A stretch of DNA of 64,000 bases, from positions 754,001-818,000 of the forward strand of contig NZ_CP128650.1 in assembly GCF_030644225.1 (NCBI RefSeq), written 5' to 3'. The notes under the pieces are model-generated. The model saw nothing but the letters and a program-made list of their open reading frames with translations. It did no database searches and had not been told where the DNA came from. Shown here piece by piece: positions 9,020-17,861 of this stretch. The DNA comes from Selenomonas dianae. GTDB lineage: Bacteria; Bacillota; Negativicutes; Selenomonadales; Selenomonadaceae. The position numbers and the translations under genes were made by a program. Numbering within the stretch: the stretch's first letter is position 1; every line of letters begins with the position of its first letter.

Positions 9020-9400
9020 ATGTATACATTACGCGTCGAAGGCGCATTCGAGGCGGCGCACCGCGTCGTGAACTATCCCGGCAAATGCGACCGCCTGCAC
9101 GGACACAACTGGGTGGTCGAGGCGACATTTCAGGGCACGCGGCTCGATGAGCTCGGTATGCTGATCGACTTCAAGATTGCAAGAAAAGCGCTTGCCGAAA
9201 TATTGGACGGCTTCGACCACTACTATCTGAACGACTTCCCCCCGTTCAACGAGGGGGTAAACCCCACGGCGGAAAATCTGGCGCGCATTATCTACGAACG
9301 GCTTGCGGCGTGTGCGGAGGTGCAGGCATCCCCTGCGGAGCTGACTGCGCTGACCGTCTGGGAGTCGCCGAAGTCCTCCGTCACCTATACGAAGGATTGA
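9020..9400 (+). CDS. queD: 6-carboxytetrahydropterin synthase
   Basis: A 126-residue QueD/PTPS-family enzyme that converts 7,8-dihydroneopterin triphosphate to 6-carboxytetrahydropterin in queuosine synthesis. Zinc ligands are seen as the early AAHRVV histidine and the HGHNW pair. The catalytic Cys is in YPGKCDRLHGH and the pterin-anchoring Glu near the C-terminus in TVWESPKSS. It is preceded by AAAGGAGAA and followed one base later by queE. Confidence 0.95.
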   Translation: MYTLRVEGAFEAAHRVVNYPGKCDRLHGHNWVVEATFQGTRLDELGMLIDFKIARKALAEILDGFDHYYLNDFPPFNEGVNPTAENLARIIYERLAACAEVQASPAELTALTVWESPKSSVTYTKD

Positions 9401-9401
9401 T

Positions 9402-10133
9402 ATGGGCGAGAACATCATCGAGATCTTCTCCTCCATACAGGGCGAGGGGAAATACGTCGGCTGCCGGCAGGTGTTTGTGCGCCTTGAGGGGTGCAATCTC
9501 AACTGTACCTACTGCGATACGGAGAATGAGATCGGACGGCATCCCGTCTGCATGGTTGAGGAGCAGGCGGGGACGCACGAACTCGTTTCATACGAAAATC
9601 CGCTTTCCGCACAGCAGGTGGCGGAGATTGTCGCGCATCTTGCGGGCGATGTCCCGCACCACTCGCTCAGTATCACGGGCGGTGAGCCGCTGCTTCATGT
9701 GCCGTTTATCAAGGAACTTGCCGCGCATATCGACCTGCCCATTTTCCTTGAAACAAATGGAACGCTCGATAAGGCACTCGCGGAGTGCATTGACTGCATT
9801 TCGCACATCAGCATGGATCTGAAACTTCCCGATGTCCTGTCCGCGCCTGTCTGGGATGCGCACGCACGATTTCTCGAAGCTGCACGCGCCGTGGATGTCT
9901 ATGTGAAGGTTGTTGTCGCGGCACAGACGTGCGCAGAGGATGTGGAGTATGCGGCGCGTCTTGTCGCCGCGATCGCACCCGAGACACTTCTCATCCTCCA
10001 ACCCGTCACGCCCTACGGCGGCTGTACTGCGCCCACGCCCGCACGCCTCCTCGAACTCCAACGCATCGCCCTGCGTCACATTTCCGATGTCCGCATTATC
10101 CCGCAGACCCACCGAATGATGGATTTGCTGTGA
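9402..10133 (+). CDS. queE: 7-carboxy-7-deazaguanine synthase
   Basis: A 243-residue radical SAM enzyme that forms 7-carboxy-7-deazaguanine, the next step after QueD. It shows the typical QueE start (IFSSIQGEGKYVGCRQVFVRLEGCN), the cluster motif CNLNCTYC, and TGGEPLLH in the SAM-binding region. It follows queD directly, so the two are cotranscribed. The later pathway genes queC and folE2 lie about 14 kb downstream. Confidence 0.95.
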   Translation: MGENIIEIFSSIQGEGKYVGCRQVFVRLEGCNLNCTYCDTENEIGRHPVCMVEEQAGTHELVSYENPLSAQQVAEIVAHLAGDVPHHSLSITGGEPLLHVPFIKELAAHIDLPIFLETNGTLDKALAECIDCISHISMDLKLPDVLSAPVWDAHARFLEAARAVDVYVKVVVAAQTCAEDVEYAARLVAAIAPETLLILQPVTPYGGCTAPTPARLLELQRIALRHISDVRIIPQTHRMMDLL

Positions 10134-10224
10134 AACATTGTTTCATTTATCACGAAAAACTATTGACGGATATGGTAAACTAAACAGAAAGTGATACGTA
10201 GTTACTATAAGAAAGCGAATATAT

Positions 10225-11046
10225 ATGAAGATCATTGACGCTCATCTGCACTTTGGCAGAGGGGAGTATTTTGATACGGCGGCACGGACGGCGGGACACG
10301 AGAATACGGAGGAGGCGCTGCGCCGTGACTTCCGTGCGTCCGGCATCGTCCACGCCATCATCATGGGCAATCTGCCTGTGGAGGAAACGAATCCGAACTA
10401 TCCCGATATTTTTCACTATTGCGTCGGCATTGGCGGCGACGGTGTGACGGAGATCGCGCAGGGGCGCATCGAAAAGCTCTTGCCCGCACTCGAACAACAT
10501 CTAAAAAAGGAACGGTGCGTCGGCGTCAAGCTCTATCCGGGTTATCATTATTTCTATATCTATGACGATATGCTTGCGCCTGTCTACGAACTCGCCGCGC
10601 AGTACCAGAAGTCCGTCGCCGTACACACTGGGCTGACGGCGACGGAGAAGGCACTGCTGAAATACGCGCACCCGAATGTGATGGATGAGGCGGCGACGAA
10701 GTTCCGTGATGTGCATTTCGTCATGTGTCATTTGGGTGAACCGTATTTCACGGACGCCGTCGCTGTGATGGAGAAGAATCCGAATGTGAGTGCCGATCTC
10801 TCGGGGATGCTTGCGGGTAAAATTCAGGATTTTGCGTTATTCTGTACGCGCAAGAAGTTCTACATCGAGCAGCTGCACGGCTGGCTCGCTTATCTCAATG
10901 CCTATGACCGTCTGATGTTCGGGACGGATTGGCCGCTTGCGAATTTTGATGACTACATCGCGTTCACAAAGCTGCTCATCCCCGAGGAGTATTGGAATGC
11001 GGTGTTCTATGACAATGCTGTGCGAATCTACAATTTACAACTATAA
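10225..11046 (+). CDS. Amidohydrolase family protein
   Basis: A 273-residue metal-dependent hydrolase of the amidohydrolase-2 type (TIM barrel). Metal-binding features are the N-terminal DAHLH motif, the VAVHTG histidine, the FVMCHLGEP histidine and the late FGTDWP aspartate. Relatives are decarboxylases or hydrolases of small cyclic acids; the substrate is unknown. It stands after an 91-base gap from queE and its stop overlaps an ATG just upstream of def. Confidence 0.8.
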   Translation: MKIIDAHLHFGRGEYFDTAARTAGHENTEEALRRDFRASGIVHAIIMGNLPVEETNPNYPDIFHYCVGIGGDGVTEIAQGRIEKLLPALEQHLKKERCVGVKLYPGYHYFYIYDDMLAPVYELAAQYQKSVAVHTGLTATEKALLKYAHPNVMDEAATKFRDVHFVMCHLGEPYFTDAVAVMEKNPNVSADLSGMLAGKIQDFALFCTRKKFYIEQLHGWLAYLNAYDRLMFGTDWPLANFDDYIAFTKLLIPEEYWNAVFYDNAVRIYNLQL

Positions 11047-11066
11047 TGCAGAGTAAGGGAAAATCT

Positions 11067-11537
11067 ATGGCGATACTGGAAATCAAAAAGGCGGGCGATC
11101 CCGTTCTGAAGCAGGTGGCAGAACCGATTGAGCGGCTTACAAAGCGGCATCGGCAGCTGCTCGACGATATGGCGGAGACGATGTACTCCGCCGACGGGGT
11201 GGGGCTTGCCGCGCCGCAGGTGGGGAAATCCCTGCGCATTGTGGTGATCGACGTGCAGGACGAGCATGGGCTGCTCGAACTCATCAACCCCGTCATTACG
11301 ATGCGCGAAGGCTCTGTGGTGGATTCGGAGGGCTGTCTTTCCGTACCGCAGGTCTACGGTGATGTGGAGCGTGCGGAGCGGGTGACGGTGGCGTATACGG
11401 ATCGGCGCAGCCGCCGGCGGACTCTGACGGCGGAGGGGCTTTTGGCGCGCTGTATTCAGCACGAGTGCGACCATCTCGACGGCAGACTCTTTATCGACAT
11501 TGCGGTGAGCCTACGCAAGGCGGAAGAAAAGGAGTGA
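11067..11537 (+). CDS. def: Peptide deformylase
   Basis: A 156-residue metalloenzyme that removes the formyl group from nascent proteins. All three signature motifs are present: GVGLAAPQVG, EGCLSVP and QHECDHLDG. The ATG at 11067 is preceded by TAAGGG; the in-frame ATG at 11046 would add seven residues before the usual start. It sits directly before fmt, the enzyme whose formyl group it removes. Confidence 0.96.
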   Translation: MAILEIKKAGDPVLKQVAEPIERLTKRHRQLLDDMAETMYSADGVGLAAPQVGKSLRIVVIDVQDEHGLLELINPVITMREGSVVDSEGCLSVPQVYGDVERAERVTVAYTDRRSRRRTLTAEGLLARCIQHECDHLDGRLFIDIAVSLRKAEEKE

Positions 11538-11542
11538 CGAGG

Positions 11543-12490
11543 ATGCGTGTCGTCTTTATGGGGACGCCGGATTTCGCCGTCCCGACACTCGCGGCGATTG
11601 CGGCGCGACCCGATCTCGCGGAGGTCGTTGCCGCCGTCACGCAGCCCGACCGCCCACGCGGGCGCGGCAGGAAACTCAGCCCGTCGCCCGTCAAGATGTG
11701 GGCAGTGGAGCACGATATTCCCGTGCTTCAGCCCGAGCGTGCGCGTGATGCGGCATTTGTCGCGCAGCTGCGGGAGCTGAATCCGGATGTGGCGGTTGTG
11801 GTAGCGTTCGGTCAGATCCTCTCGCAGGAGGTGCTCGATATTCCCGTGCGTGGCTGTATTAACGTACACGCCTCGCTCTTGCCGAAGTATCGCGGTGCTG
11901 CGCCGATTCAGCACGCGATCATGGCGGGCGAAACGGTGACGGGGATTACGACGATGCAGATGGATGCGGGGCTTGATACGGGCGATATGCTCCTGTGGAG
12001 AGAAGTGCCGATTCATGCGGATACCACGTACGGGCAGCTTCATGACGCGCTGATGGAGACGGGGGCAGACCTTCTCGTTGAGACATTGGCACAGCTTGCA
12101 GCGGGGACGCTCGTGCGCACGCCGCAGACGGGCGCATCCTGCTATGCCGCGCGCATTACACGTGAGACGGCAGTGATCGATTGGACAAAAAAAGCAGAGG
12201 ATATTGATGCGCTTGTGCGCGGTTTGAATCCGACCCCATACGCGCAGACGAATCTTGATGGCATAGTCTATAAAATTGGGAAGATAATTCCTTCCTCAGA
12301 AGAAAAGGCGAAGCCCTATCCTGCCGGAACGATTGTCCGCGCATCCGCTGTAGCCGGCCTTTTGGTTGCTGCGGGGGATGGCACTGTGGTACAGATCATG
12401 GAAATTCAAGCCCCCGGCAAGAAGATGATGGACGCAAAAGCCTTTTTGAACGGGTATACGCTTCCCGTCGGTGCAAGGTTTTCGCCATGA
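11543..12490 (+). CDS. fmt: Methionyl-tRNA formyltransferase
   Basis: A 315-residue formyltransferase using 10-formyltetrahydrofolate to formylate initiator Met-tRNA. It has the N-terminal VFMGTPDFAVP strand, the INVHASLLPKYRGAAPI catalytic block and the QMDAGLDTGD segment, then the C-terminal tRNA-binding domain. The start at ATG 11543 has GGAG upstream and gives the normal N-terminus MRVVFMGT. The stop overlaps the next gene by ATGA. Confidence 0.97.
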   Translation: MRVVFMGTPDFAVPTLAAIAARPDLAEVVAAVTQPDRPRGRGRKLSPSPVKMWAVEHDIPVLQPERARDAAFVAQLRELNPDVAVVVAFGQILSQEVLDIPVRGCINVHASLLPKYRGAAPIQHAIMAGETVTGITTMQMDAGLDTGDMLLWREVPIHADTTYGQLHDALMETGADLLVETLAQLAAGTLVRTPQTGASCYAARITRETAVIDWTKKAEDIDALVRGLNPTPYAQTNLDGIVYKIGKIIPSSEEKAKPYPAGTIVRASAVAGLLVAAGDGTVVQIMEIQAPGKKMMDAKAFLNGYTLPVGARFSP

Positions 12491-13329
12491 GTGTGCAGAC
12501 CTTGATGGTGAACGGCAAGACGGCGGGCGAGAAAAAAACCATCGCCCTCCCGTCGCGCCCGAAAAAGCGACTTTTCATCGGTATGCTGCTCCTCGTGACG
12601 TGGCTTACGGCGATGCTCCTCTTTGGGATCTGGTACATTGGCGTACCGGGGCTTGCGCGGATTCAGCCGGCTCTGCCGTGGGCGCTTGGGGGAGCACTGA
12701 TGCTCCTTGTTCTCATTTCGTTTTTTGGTATTTTCAATATGGTGTTGGCGGTTGCAGGGCTTCCGTACCTCCCGTGGATGAAGCGACAGACCTACGAACT
12801 CATCAATCTGCTCTTTCCCGCAGCCGTACGCCTCGGTGCTGTCTTTGGTGTGAAGCGGCGCAGGCTTGAGGGATCGTTTATCGCCGTGAGCAATCTGCTC
12901 TTTCACCGTATGCACATCCGTGTGCCCGCGAACCGTCTGCTTGTCGTCACGCCGCATTGCCTGCAGCTTGCAAGCTGCCCGCACAAGGTGACGCGCGACC
13001 CGAACAACTGCAAGCGGTGCGGCGGCTGCAACATCGGCGACCTCGTCGCACTCGCCGACGAGATGGGCTTTCACTTTTTCGTGGCGACAGGAGGTACGCT
13101 TGCCCGCCAGATCATCTACAATATGCGCCCGAAGGCGGTGCTTGCGATTGCGTGCGAGCGCGATCTGATGAGTGGGATACAGGACGTTTTCCCTCTGCCG
13201 GCCGTCGGCGTGCTGAACATCCGTCCCAATGGGCCGTGCTACAATACGAGCGTGGATATGAACGAGGTGCGCCGCCAGTTGGAGGAGATCATTGAGCCGG
13301 CATTGGGCGATACGAGGAAGGGCGCATAA
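12487..13329 (+). CDS. DUF116 family membrane-associated protein
   Basis: A 280-residue protein of the DUF116 family, usually found in this position in Firmicutes (between fmt and rsmB), with no established function. Two hydrophobic segments are seen at about residues 32-52 and 62-85. The C-terminal domain has a cysteine cluster (CPHKVTRDPNNCKRCGGC) that could bind a metal or an Fe-S cluster, then a conserved GGTLAR and VLAIACERDL region. It overlaps both neighbours by one to four bases, so translational coupling is likely. Confidence 0.85.
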   Translation: MSVQTLMVNGKTAGEKKTIALPSRPKKRLFIGMLLLVTWLTAMLLFGIWYIGVPGLARIQPALPWALGGALMLLVLISFFGIFNMVLAVAGLPYLPWMKRQTYELINLLFPAAVRLGAVFGVKRRRLEGSFIAVSNLLFHRMHIRVPANRLLVVTPHCLQLASCPHKVTRDPNNCKRCGGCNIGDLVALADEMGFHFFVATGGTLARQIIYNMRPKAVLAIACERDLMSGIQDVFPLPAVGVLNIRPNGPCYNTSVDMNEVRRQLEEIIEPALGDTRKGA

Positions 13330-14675
13330 TGCAGAAGTACCGTGAGGAAAAAATCGACCGCGTGCGGGACCTTGCGATGCAGGTGCTCCAAAAGGTGCAC
13401 GTCGCGGGCGCGTACGCGAATGTCGTACTTGTGGAAACGCTGCGCGAGGTGCAGCTGTCGGAGCGCGACCGCCGTTTTCTGACCGAACTCGTTTACGGCG
13501 TGACCAAGGCGGGGGCATCGCTTGACTATATGATCGGGCGCTATGTCGCCGACCTCCGCAAGGCACAGCCTGCCATCCGTGAACTCCTGCGGCTCGGCTT
13601 CTATCAGATCTTCTGCATGGATCGCGTGCCGCCCTCTGCCGCGTGCAATACGGCGGTGGAGCTTGCGAAAAAACATGGACGCAGGGGGGCGGAGTCCTTC
13701 GTCAACGGCGTTCTCCGCGCAGCACTCAGAGAGCCGGAGCGTGCGGCATTCCCCGATGGACGGGACGCACGTTCCCTTGCGCTCAGAACATGGCATCCGC
13801 AGTGGATGGTGGAACGATGGATTCGTACCTATGGATACGAGCGGACAGAGGAACTCTGCCGCTGCAACAATACGAGTGCACCGCTCTCCATGCGCGTGAA
13901 CACGCTGCGTACGAACCGCGACGCGCTGATGGAACAGCTTGCGGCGGCGGGAGCGCAGGTGCGTGCCTCCGCATGGGTGCCGGACGGCATTGTGCTCGAC
14001 GCACATGGCGCACTCGATGAACTCGCGGCTCTGCGTGAGGGATTGGCACAGGTGCAGGACGAGAGTTCGATGCTCGTCGCGCATATACTCGGCGCAGAGC
14101 CGGGCATGACGGTGATCGATGCCTGTGCCGCCCCCGGCGGCAAGACGACCCACATCGCGCAGCGCATGGAGAACCGCGGACGGATCCTCGCGTTCGACAT
14201 CTACGAGGAGAAGATTCGCCGCATCGAGCGCAATGCGAAACGGCTCGGCATCTCCATCATCGAGGCACATCTGAGCGACGCGTGCGAGATCGGTGCGGTG
14301 TATGCGGGGCAGGCGGATCGTGTGCTCGTCGATGCGCCGTGCTCGGGGCTTGGGGTTCTCAGACGCAAACCCGATGCACGTTGGAAGAAAAGCGCACGGG
14401 ATGCAAAGACACTGCCATCGCTTCAGCACGCCATTCTCGAAAGTGCCGCACAGACGGTAAAGAAGGGCGGGGTACTGGTTTACAGCACGTGTACGATGGA
14501 GGAGTGTGAGAATGCCGCTGTTGTCAACGCCTTTCTGGAGACACATACAGATTTTGCACTTGAGGAAACGGGGCGGTTCCTTCCCGTGCAGAAAACGGCG
14601 GAGCGCATGGTTCAGATCATGCCGGAGGCGGACGGTCCCGATGGCTTTTTTATCGCGCGTATGAGGCGCCTATGA
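13329..14675 (+). CDS. rsmB: 16S rRNA (cytosine-967-C5)-methyltransferase RsmB
   Basis: A 448-residue RNA m5C methyltransferase. The N-terminal NusB-like domain (about 1-150) is followed by the SAM-binding domain: VIDACAAPGGKTTHIAQ (motif I), the PCSGLGVLRRKPDARW motif with one conserved Cys, and STCTMEECEN with the catalytic Cys. Length fits the family. It overlaps rlmN by ATGA. Confidence 0.96.
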   Translation: MQKYREEKIDRVRDLAMQVLQKVHVAGAYANVVLVETLREVQLSERDRRFLTELVYGVTKAGASLDYMIGRYVADLRKAQPAIRELLRLGFYQIFCMDRVPPSAACNTAVELAKKHGRRGAESFVNGVLRAALREPERAAFPDGRDARSLALRTWHPQWMVERWIRTYGYERTEELCRCNNTSAPLSMRVNTLRTNRDALMEQLAAAGAQVRASAWVPDGIVLDAHGALDELAALREGLAQVQDESSMLVAHILGAEPGMTVIDACAAPGGKTTHIAQRMENRGRILAFDIYEEKIRRIERNAKRLGISIIEAHLSDACEIGAVYAGQADRVLVDAPCSGLGVLRRKPDARWKKSARDAKTLPSLQHAILESAAQTVKKGGVLVYSTCTMEECENAAVVNAFLETHTDFALEETGRFLPVQKTAERMVQIMPEADGPDGFFIARMRRL

Positions 14676-15712
14676 ATATCTTTGGATGGACAAAGGAACA
14701 GCTTGCCGCAGCCCTCAAAGAGCATGACATTCCCCGTTTCCGCGCGGATCAGATCATCCGATGGATGTATCAGCGCGGTGCGGTTTCTTTTCATGCGATG
14801 GATAATTTGTCCAAGCCCCTGCGTGCGCAGCTTGCGGAACAGTTCTCCATCGAACGCCCGAAGGTCATCTCGCGTCTCCATTCCGCCGACGGTGCGACGA
14901 TCAAGCTGCTCTATGAGTTCGCCGACGGGCAGACGGCGGAAACGGTGCTGATGCGTCATCCGTACGGGAACAGCGTGTGTGTCTCGACGCAGGCGGGCTG
15001 CCGCATGGGCTGTGCGTTCTGTGCCTCTACACTACATGGGCTGCAGCGCAATCTGACGGCGGGGGAGATCGCGGCGCAGGTGCTCGGGATGGCTGACTTC
15101 CTGCGGCAGGAGGGGGCGCGTGTCGATACGATTGTCGTCATGGGCTCGGGCGAACCGCTTGAGAATTACGATCATGTGATCGCGGCATTGCGTCTGCTGC
15201 ACGAAGAATATACGATCGGACTCAGCTATCGCAGCGTGACGCTCTCGACCTCGGGGATTGTGCCCGGCATCGAGCGGCTGGCGGAGGAGGGCATCCCCAT
15301 CTCGCTCTCGATTTCCCTACACGCGCCGACGGATGCACTGCGCTCTGAGATCATGCCCGTCAACCGTATGTATCCGCTTACCGATCTGCTGTGTGCGGCG
15401 CGGTTGTATGCACAGCGGACGAAGCGGCGCGTCACCTACGAGTACATTCTGATCCGTGATCTGAATGACGGCGTGCGTGAGGCGGAGCAGCTTGCAAAAC
15501 TCCTGCGTGGACAGCTTGCAAGCGTGAACCTCATCCCCATCAATCCCGTTGCCGAGCGGAATCTCTTTCGCCCGTGCAAAGAGGCGATCCGACGCTTTCA
15601 AAAGGTTCTTGAGGAGCGGCACATCACGGTGACGCTGCGGCGCGAGATGGGGACGGACATACAGGCGGCGTGCGGACAGCTGCGCAACCGTCTGATGGAA
15701 GCGGGACTATAA
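14672..15712 (+). CDS. rlmN: 23S rRNA/tRNA A2503/A37 C2-methyltransferase RlmN
   Basis: A 346-residue radical SAM methyltransferase. The cluster motif CRMGCAFC is followed by VVMGSGEPLENYD and the S-x-S-LHA block. The second catalytic cysteine expected near the C-terminus is present in GTDIQAACGQLR. The start overlaps the rsmB stop. This ends the translation/RNA-modification block before the FHA and kinase cluster. Confidence 0.97.
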   Translation: MNIFGWTKEQLAAALKEHDIPRFRADQIIRWMYQRGAVSFHAMDNLSKPLRAQLAEQFSIERPKVISRLHSADGATIKLLYEFADGQTAETVLMRHPYGNSVCVSTQAGCRMGCAFCASTLHGLQRNLTAGEIAAQVLGMADFLRQEGARVDTIVVMGSGEPLENYDHVIAALRLLHEEYTIGLSYRSVTLSTSGIVPGIERLAEEGIPISLSISLHAPTDALRSEIMPVNRMYPLTDLLCAARLYAQRTKRRVTYEYILIRDLNDGVREAEQLAKLLRGQLASVNLIPINPVAERNLFRPCKEAIRRFQKVLEERHITVTLRREMGTDIQAACGQLRNRLMEAGL

Positions 15713-15727
15713 AAAATTGTACTTTTA

Positions 15728-15736
15728 TGGTATGAT
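15728..15736 (+). promoter_or_regulatory. Possible extended -10 promoter upstream of the FHA/kinase cluster
   Basis: TGG-TATGAT reads as an extended -10 element 16 bases after the rlmN stop. No convincing -35 is seen 17 bases upstream. If used, the transcript would read through the 161-bp MITE-like element into fhaA. Confidence 0.35.
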
Positions 15737-15765
15737 ATAGAAGTTCGCGAAAACGATTTAGTTTA

Positions 15766-15926
15766 GGAATCGCTGATAAAATGAAGTCCGTCGGATTGGT
15801 GCAGATTTTTTGTCCTGTCAAGGAGACAAACCGGACGCATAGCATAGACTATGTGGAGGATTTGTCGACACAGACAGGGCGAAAAAGATGTGCTAAGACG
15901 GCGGTGCTGAATTTATCAGTGCTTCC
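15766..15926 (+). mobile_element. 161-bp MITE-like element, copy 1
   Basis: Bounded by imperfect terminal inverted repeats (GGAATCGCTGATAAAATGAA on the left; the right end reads GGAAGCACTGATAAATTCAG on the minus strand) and flanked by a TTTA duplication at 15762-15765 and 15927-15930. The second copy at 54266-54426 has the same length in the opposite orientation. No open frame is credible. It lies in the leader of the fhaA operon, ending 27 bases before the fhaA start, with the AAAGGAGAG ribosome site immediately outside it. Confidence 0.85.
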
Positions 15927-15953
15927 TTTATAACCAAAGGAGAGTATTGCACG

Positions 15954-16700
15954 ATGATGGATCGCGTGGAATCTTTTCTGGGAGATCATATCGAAGGTTT
16001 TTTCAACCGTAAGTTCAGCAGTCATCTTGAGCCTGTCGAACTCATCAAGGGGCTTGAGAAGGAGGCAAAGAAGCAGGGCGCGGGGAAGGGTCTGGCGAAC
16101 TCCTATCTCATCTCGCTTGGCACGGAGGACTATCAGCGTCTCTGCTCGCACCGCGTGGCGGATGAACTCGCTGTGGCACTCAAGAAATACATCATTCGTG
16201 CGGATCTCACAATGGAGGGGAAGCTGTGCATCTGTTTCACCCTCGATGAGGGGCTGCGTGCAGGCTCCTATCATCTTGCGGCACGGATGCAGCAGCAGTG
16301 TGTCCCCGTGCAGGGAGCGGAGGTTTCTCATGATACGATGGCACAGACCATTGTGCTTGAACGGCCTGCATTTACCGATCCGCGCTGCCTGAACCTGCCG
16401 CCCGAGCATGAGATTGCGACGATCACGGTGCTGAGCGGTGCGGATGAAGGTATCTCCATGCGTCTCGCCGAACGAAAAATCTACATGGGGCGTATGCCGC
16501 AGAGCGAGTTTATCCTGACGGATACGAATGTCTCGCGCGTCCACGCGTGGATCGCGTACGAGCAGCACCGCCATGTGATCTATGATGCCGAGAGCCGCAA
16601 CGGCACATTTGTGAACGGTGTCCGCATCACGTCGCAGCGTCTGCGTGACGGTGATGAGATCCGCCTCGGTACGACAGCACTGCGCTACGGGGTGCTCTGA
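15954..16700 (+). CDS. FHA domain protein with DUF3662 domain (FhaA-like)
   Basis: A 248-residue protein with an N-terminal DUF3662 domain (about 1-115, starting RVESFLGDHIEGFFNRKF) and a C-terminal forkhead-associated domain (about 155-240) with the phosphothreonine-binding pattern YMGRMPQ, NVSRVHAWI and SRNGTFVNG. FHA domains read threonine phosphorylation, so this is a likely reader or substrate of the PASTA kinase encoded downstream. The arrangement matches actinobacterial FhaA. It overlaps the next FHA gene by one base. Confidence 0.88.
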   Translation: MMDRVESFLGDHIEGFFNRKFSSHLEPVELIKGLEKEAKKQGAGKGLANSYLISLGTEDYQRLCSHRVADELAVALKKYIIRADLTMEGKLCICFTLDEGLRAGSYHLAARMQQQCVPVQGAEVSHDTMAQTIVLERPAFTDPRCLNLPPEHEIATITVLSGADEGISMRLAERKIYMGRMPQSEFILTDTNVSRVHAWIAYEQHRHVIYDAESRNGTFVNGVRITSQRLRDGDEIRLGTTALRYGVL

Positions 16701-17143
16701 TGCCGGCATTTGTACTTAAAATTCTGCGTGTGCTGCTCGAATACGGGGCGCTGCTCTGGCTCGCCTATGTTGTTGTTCGGCTCGGACGAACGATGTTTTC
16801 CACGCTGCGCACGGATCTCAAGGAGGCGGCGCGTCCGCCGCAGCCGTCTGCCGGAGCGGCATCTCTTGTCGCCATTGCGGGCGAGGGGCTTTCGGGGCAG
16901 CGGTTTCCTGTGGGACATGGGATCTCCATCGGGCGCAGTGCGGACAATGATATTGTACTTTCGGATAATTTTGTATCCCATCACCATGTTTCCATCTATC
17001 AGAGGGATGGTGTGTATATTGCGGAGGATCTTGGCAGCCGCAATCATACCTATCTGAATGATGGGGTTCTGACGGGGCGGGCGTATCTGCGTACGGGTGA
17101 TGTCCTGCGGATCGGCGCCGTTCTTCTGCGTTTTGAGAGGTAA
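16700..17143 (+). CDS. Membrane-anchored FHA domain protein (FhaB-like)
   Basis: A 147-residue protein with one N-terminal membrane segment (about 8-32) and a C-terminal FHA domain (about 65-147: ISIGRSADNDIVL, NFVSHHHVSI, LGSRNHTYLNDG). Same layout and gene position as actinobacterial FhaB/FipA, which acts at the division site and is a kinase substrate. A comparable role here is inferred from synteny. Confidence 0.87.
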   Translation: MPAFVLKILRVLLEYGALLWLAYVVVRLGRTMFSTLRTDLKEAARPPQPSAGAASLVAIAGEGLSGQRFPVGHGISIGRSADNDIVLSDNFVSHHHVSIYQRDGVYIAEDLGSRNHTYLNDGVLTGRAYLRTGDVLRIGAVLLRFER

Positions 17144-17147
17144 GCAC

Positions 17148-17861
17148 ATGATAGAGGTTTCGAGTGCGTCGGATATTGGGCGCGTGCGGACATCGAACGA
17201 GGACAGCTACGGCGTATTCTCTCCCTCCGTCTATGTTGTCGCTGACGGGCTCGGCGGTCATGCGGCGGGGGAGGTGGCGAGCCGTATGGTGGTTGCCGCC
17301 GTGCACGATATGGCAAACGAGGGGGGAGCGTTGGATACGGCGAGCCTCCAAAGCGCCATCCTGCGTGCGAATGCACAGGTGATTCGTGCTGCTGCGGACA
17401 ATTCCTCGTATGAGGGGATGGGCTCGACGGCGACGGTGCTCCACATCGACGAGGGTGCGGGGATGGCATACTATGCGCACGTCGGTGACAGCCGCCTCTA
17501 TCTCCTGCGGCACGGTACATTTCGTCAGGTATCGCGCGACCACTCCTATGTGGAGGAGCTCGTCGCACGCGGACAGCTCAGCGAGGCGGAGGCGCAGCAC
17601 CATCCGCGCAAAAATCTGCTCTTGCGCGCTGTCGGTGTTGAGGAGTACCTCCATGTGGACGGGGACTCCTTTCCGCTTGAGTCGAGAGATCGTTTGCTCC
17701 TCGCGACGGACGGTCTGACGAATATGGTGGAGGACGGGGAACTTGCGTCACTCCTCGGCGGCGACTTTACGGGGGTTGCGGAGCGCATGGCGGAGCGTGC
17801 CCTTGCGGGGGGCGGCAGTGACAATATCACGGTAATCGCCCTCGCGTATGAAATGCCATGA
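17148..17861 (+). CDS. PP2C-family Ser/Thr protein phosphatase
   Basis: A 237-residue PPM phosphatase (PrpC/PstP type) that would reverse phosphorylation by the PASTA kinase. Metal-binding and catalytic motifs are RTSNEDS, VADGLGGHAAGE, SRLYLLRHG, the RDHSYVEELV segment, ATDGLTNMV and a terminal GGSDNITVI. It has no membrane segment, unlike actinobacterial PstP, and resembles the soluble Firmicutes enzymes. ATG 17148 gives the usual N-terminus; its stop overlaps the SEDS gene by ATGA. Confidence 0.94.
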   Translation: MIEVSSASDIGRVRTSNEDSYGVFSPSVYVVADGLGGHAAGEVASRMVVAAVHDMANEGGALDTASLQSAILRANAQVIRAAADNSSYEGMGSTATVLHIDEGAGMAYYAHVGDSRLYLLRHGTFRQVSRDHSYVEELVARGQLSEAEAQHHPRKNLLLRAVGVEEYLHVDGDSFPLESRDRLLLATDGLTNMVEDGELASLLGGDFTGVAERMAERALAGGGSDNITVIALAYEMP

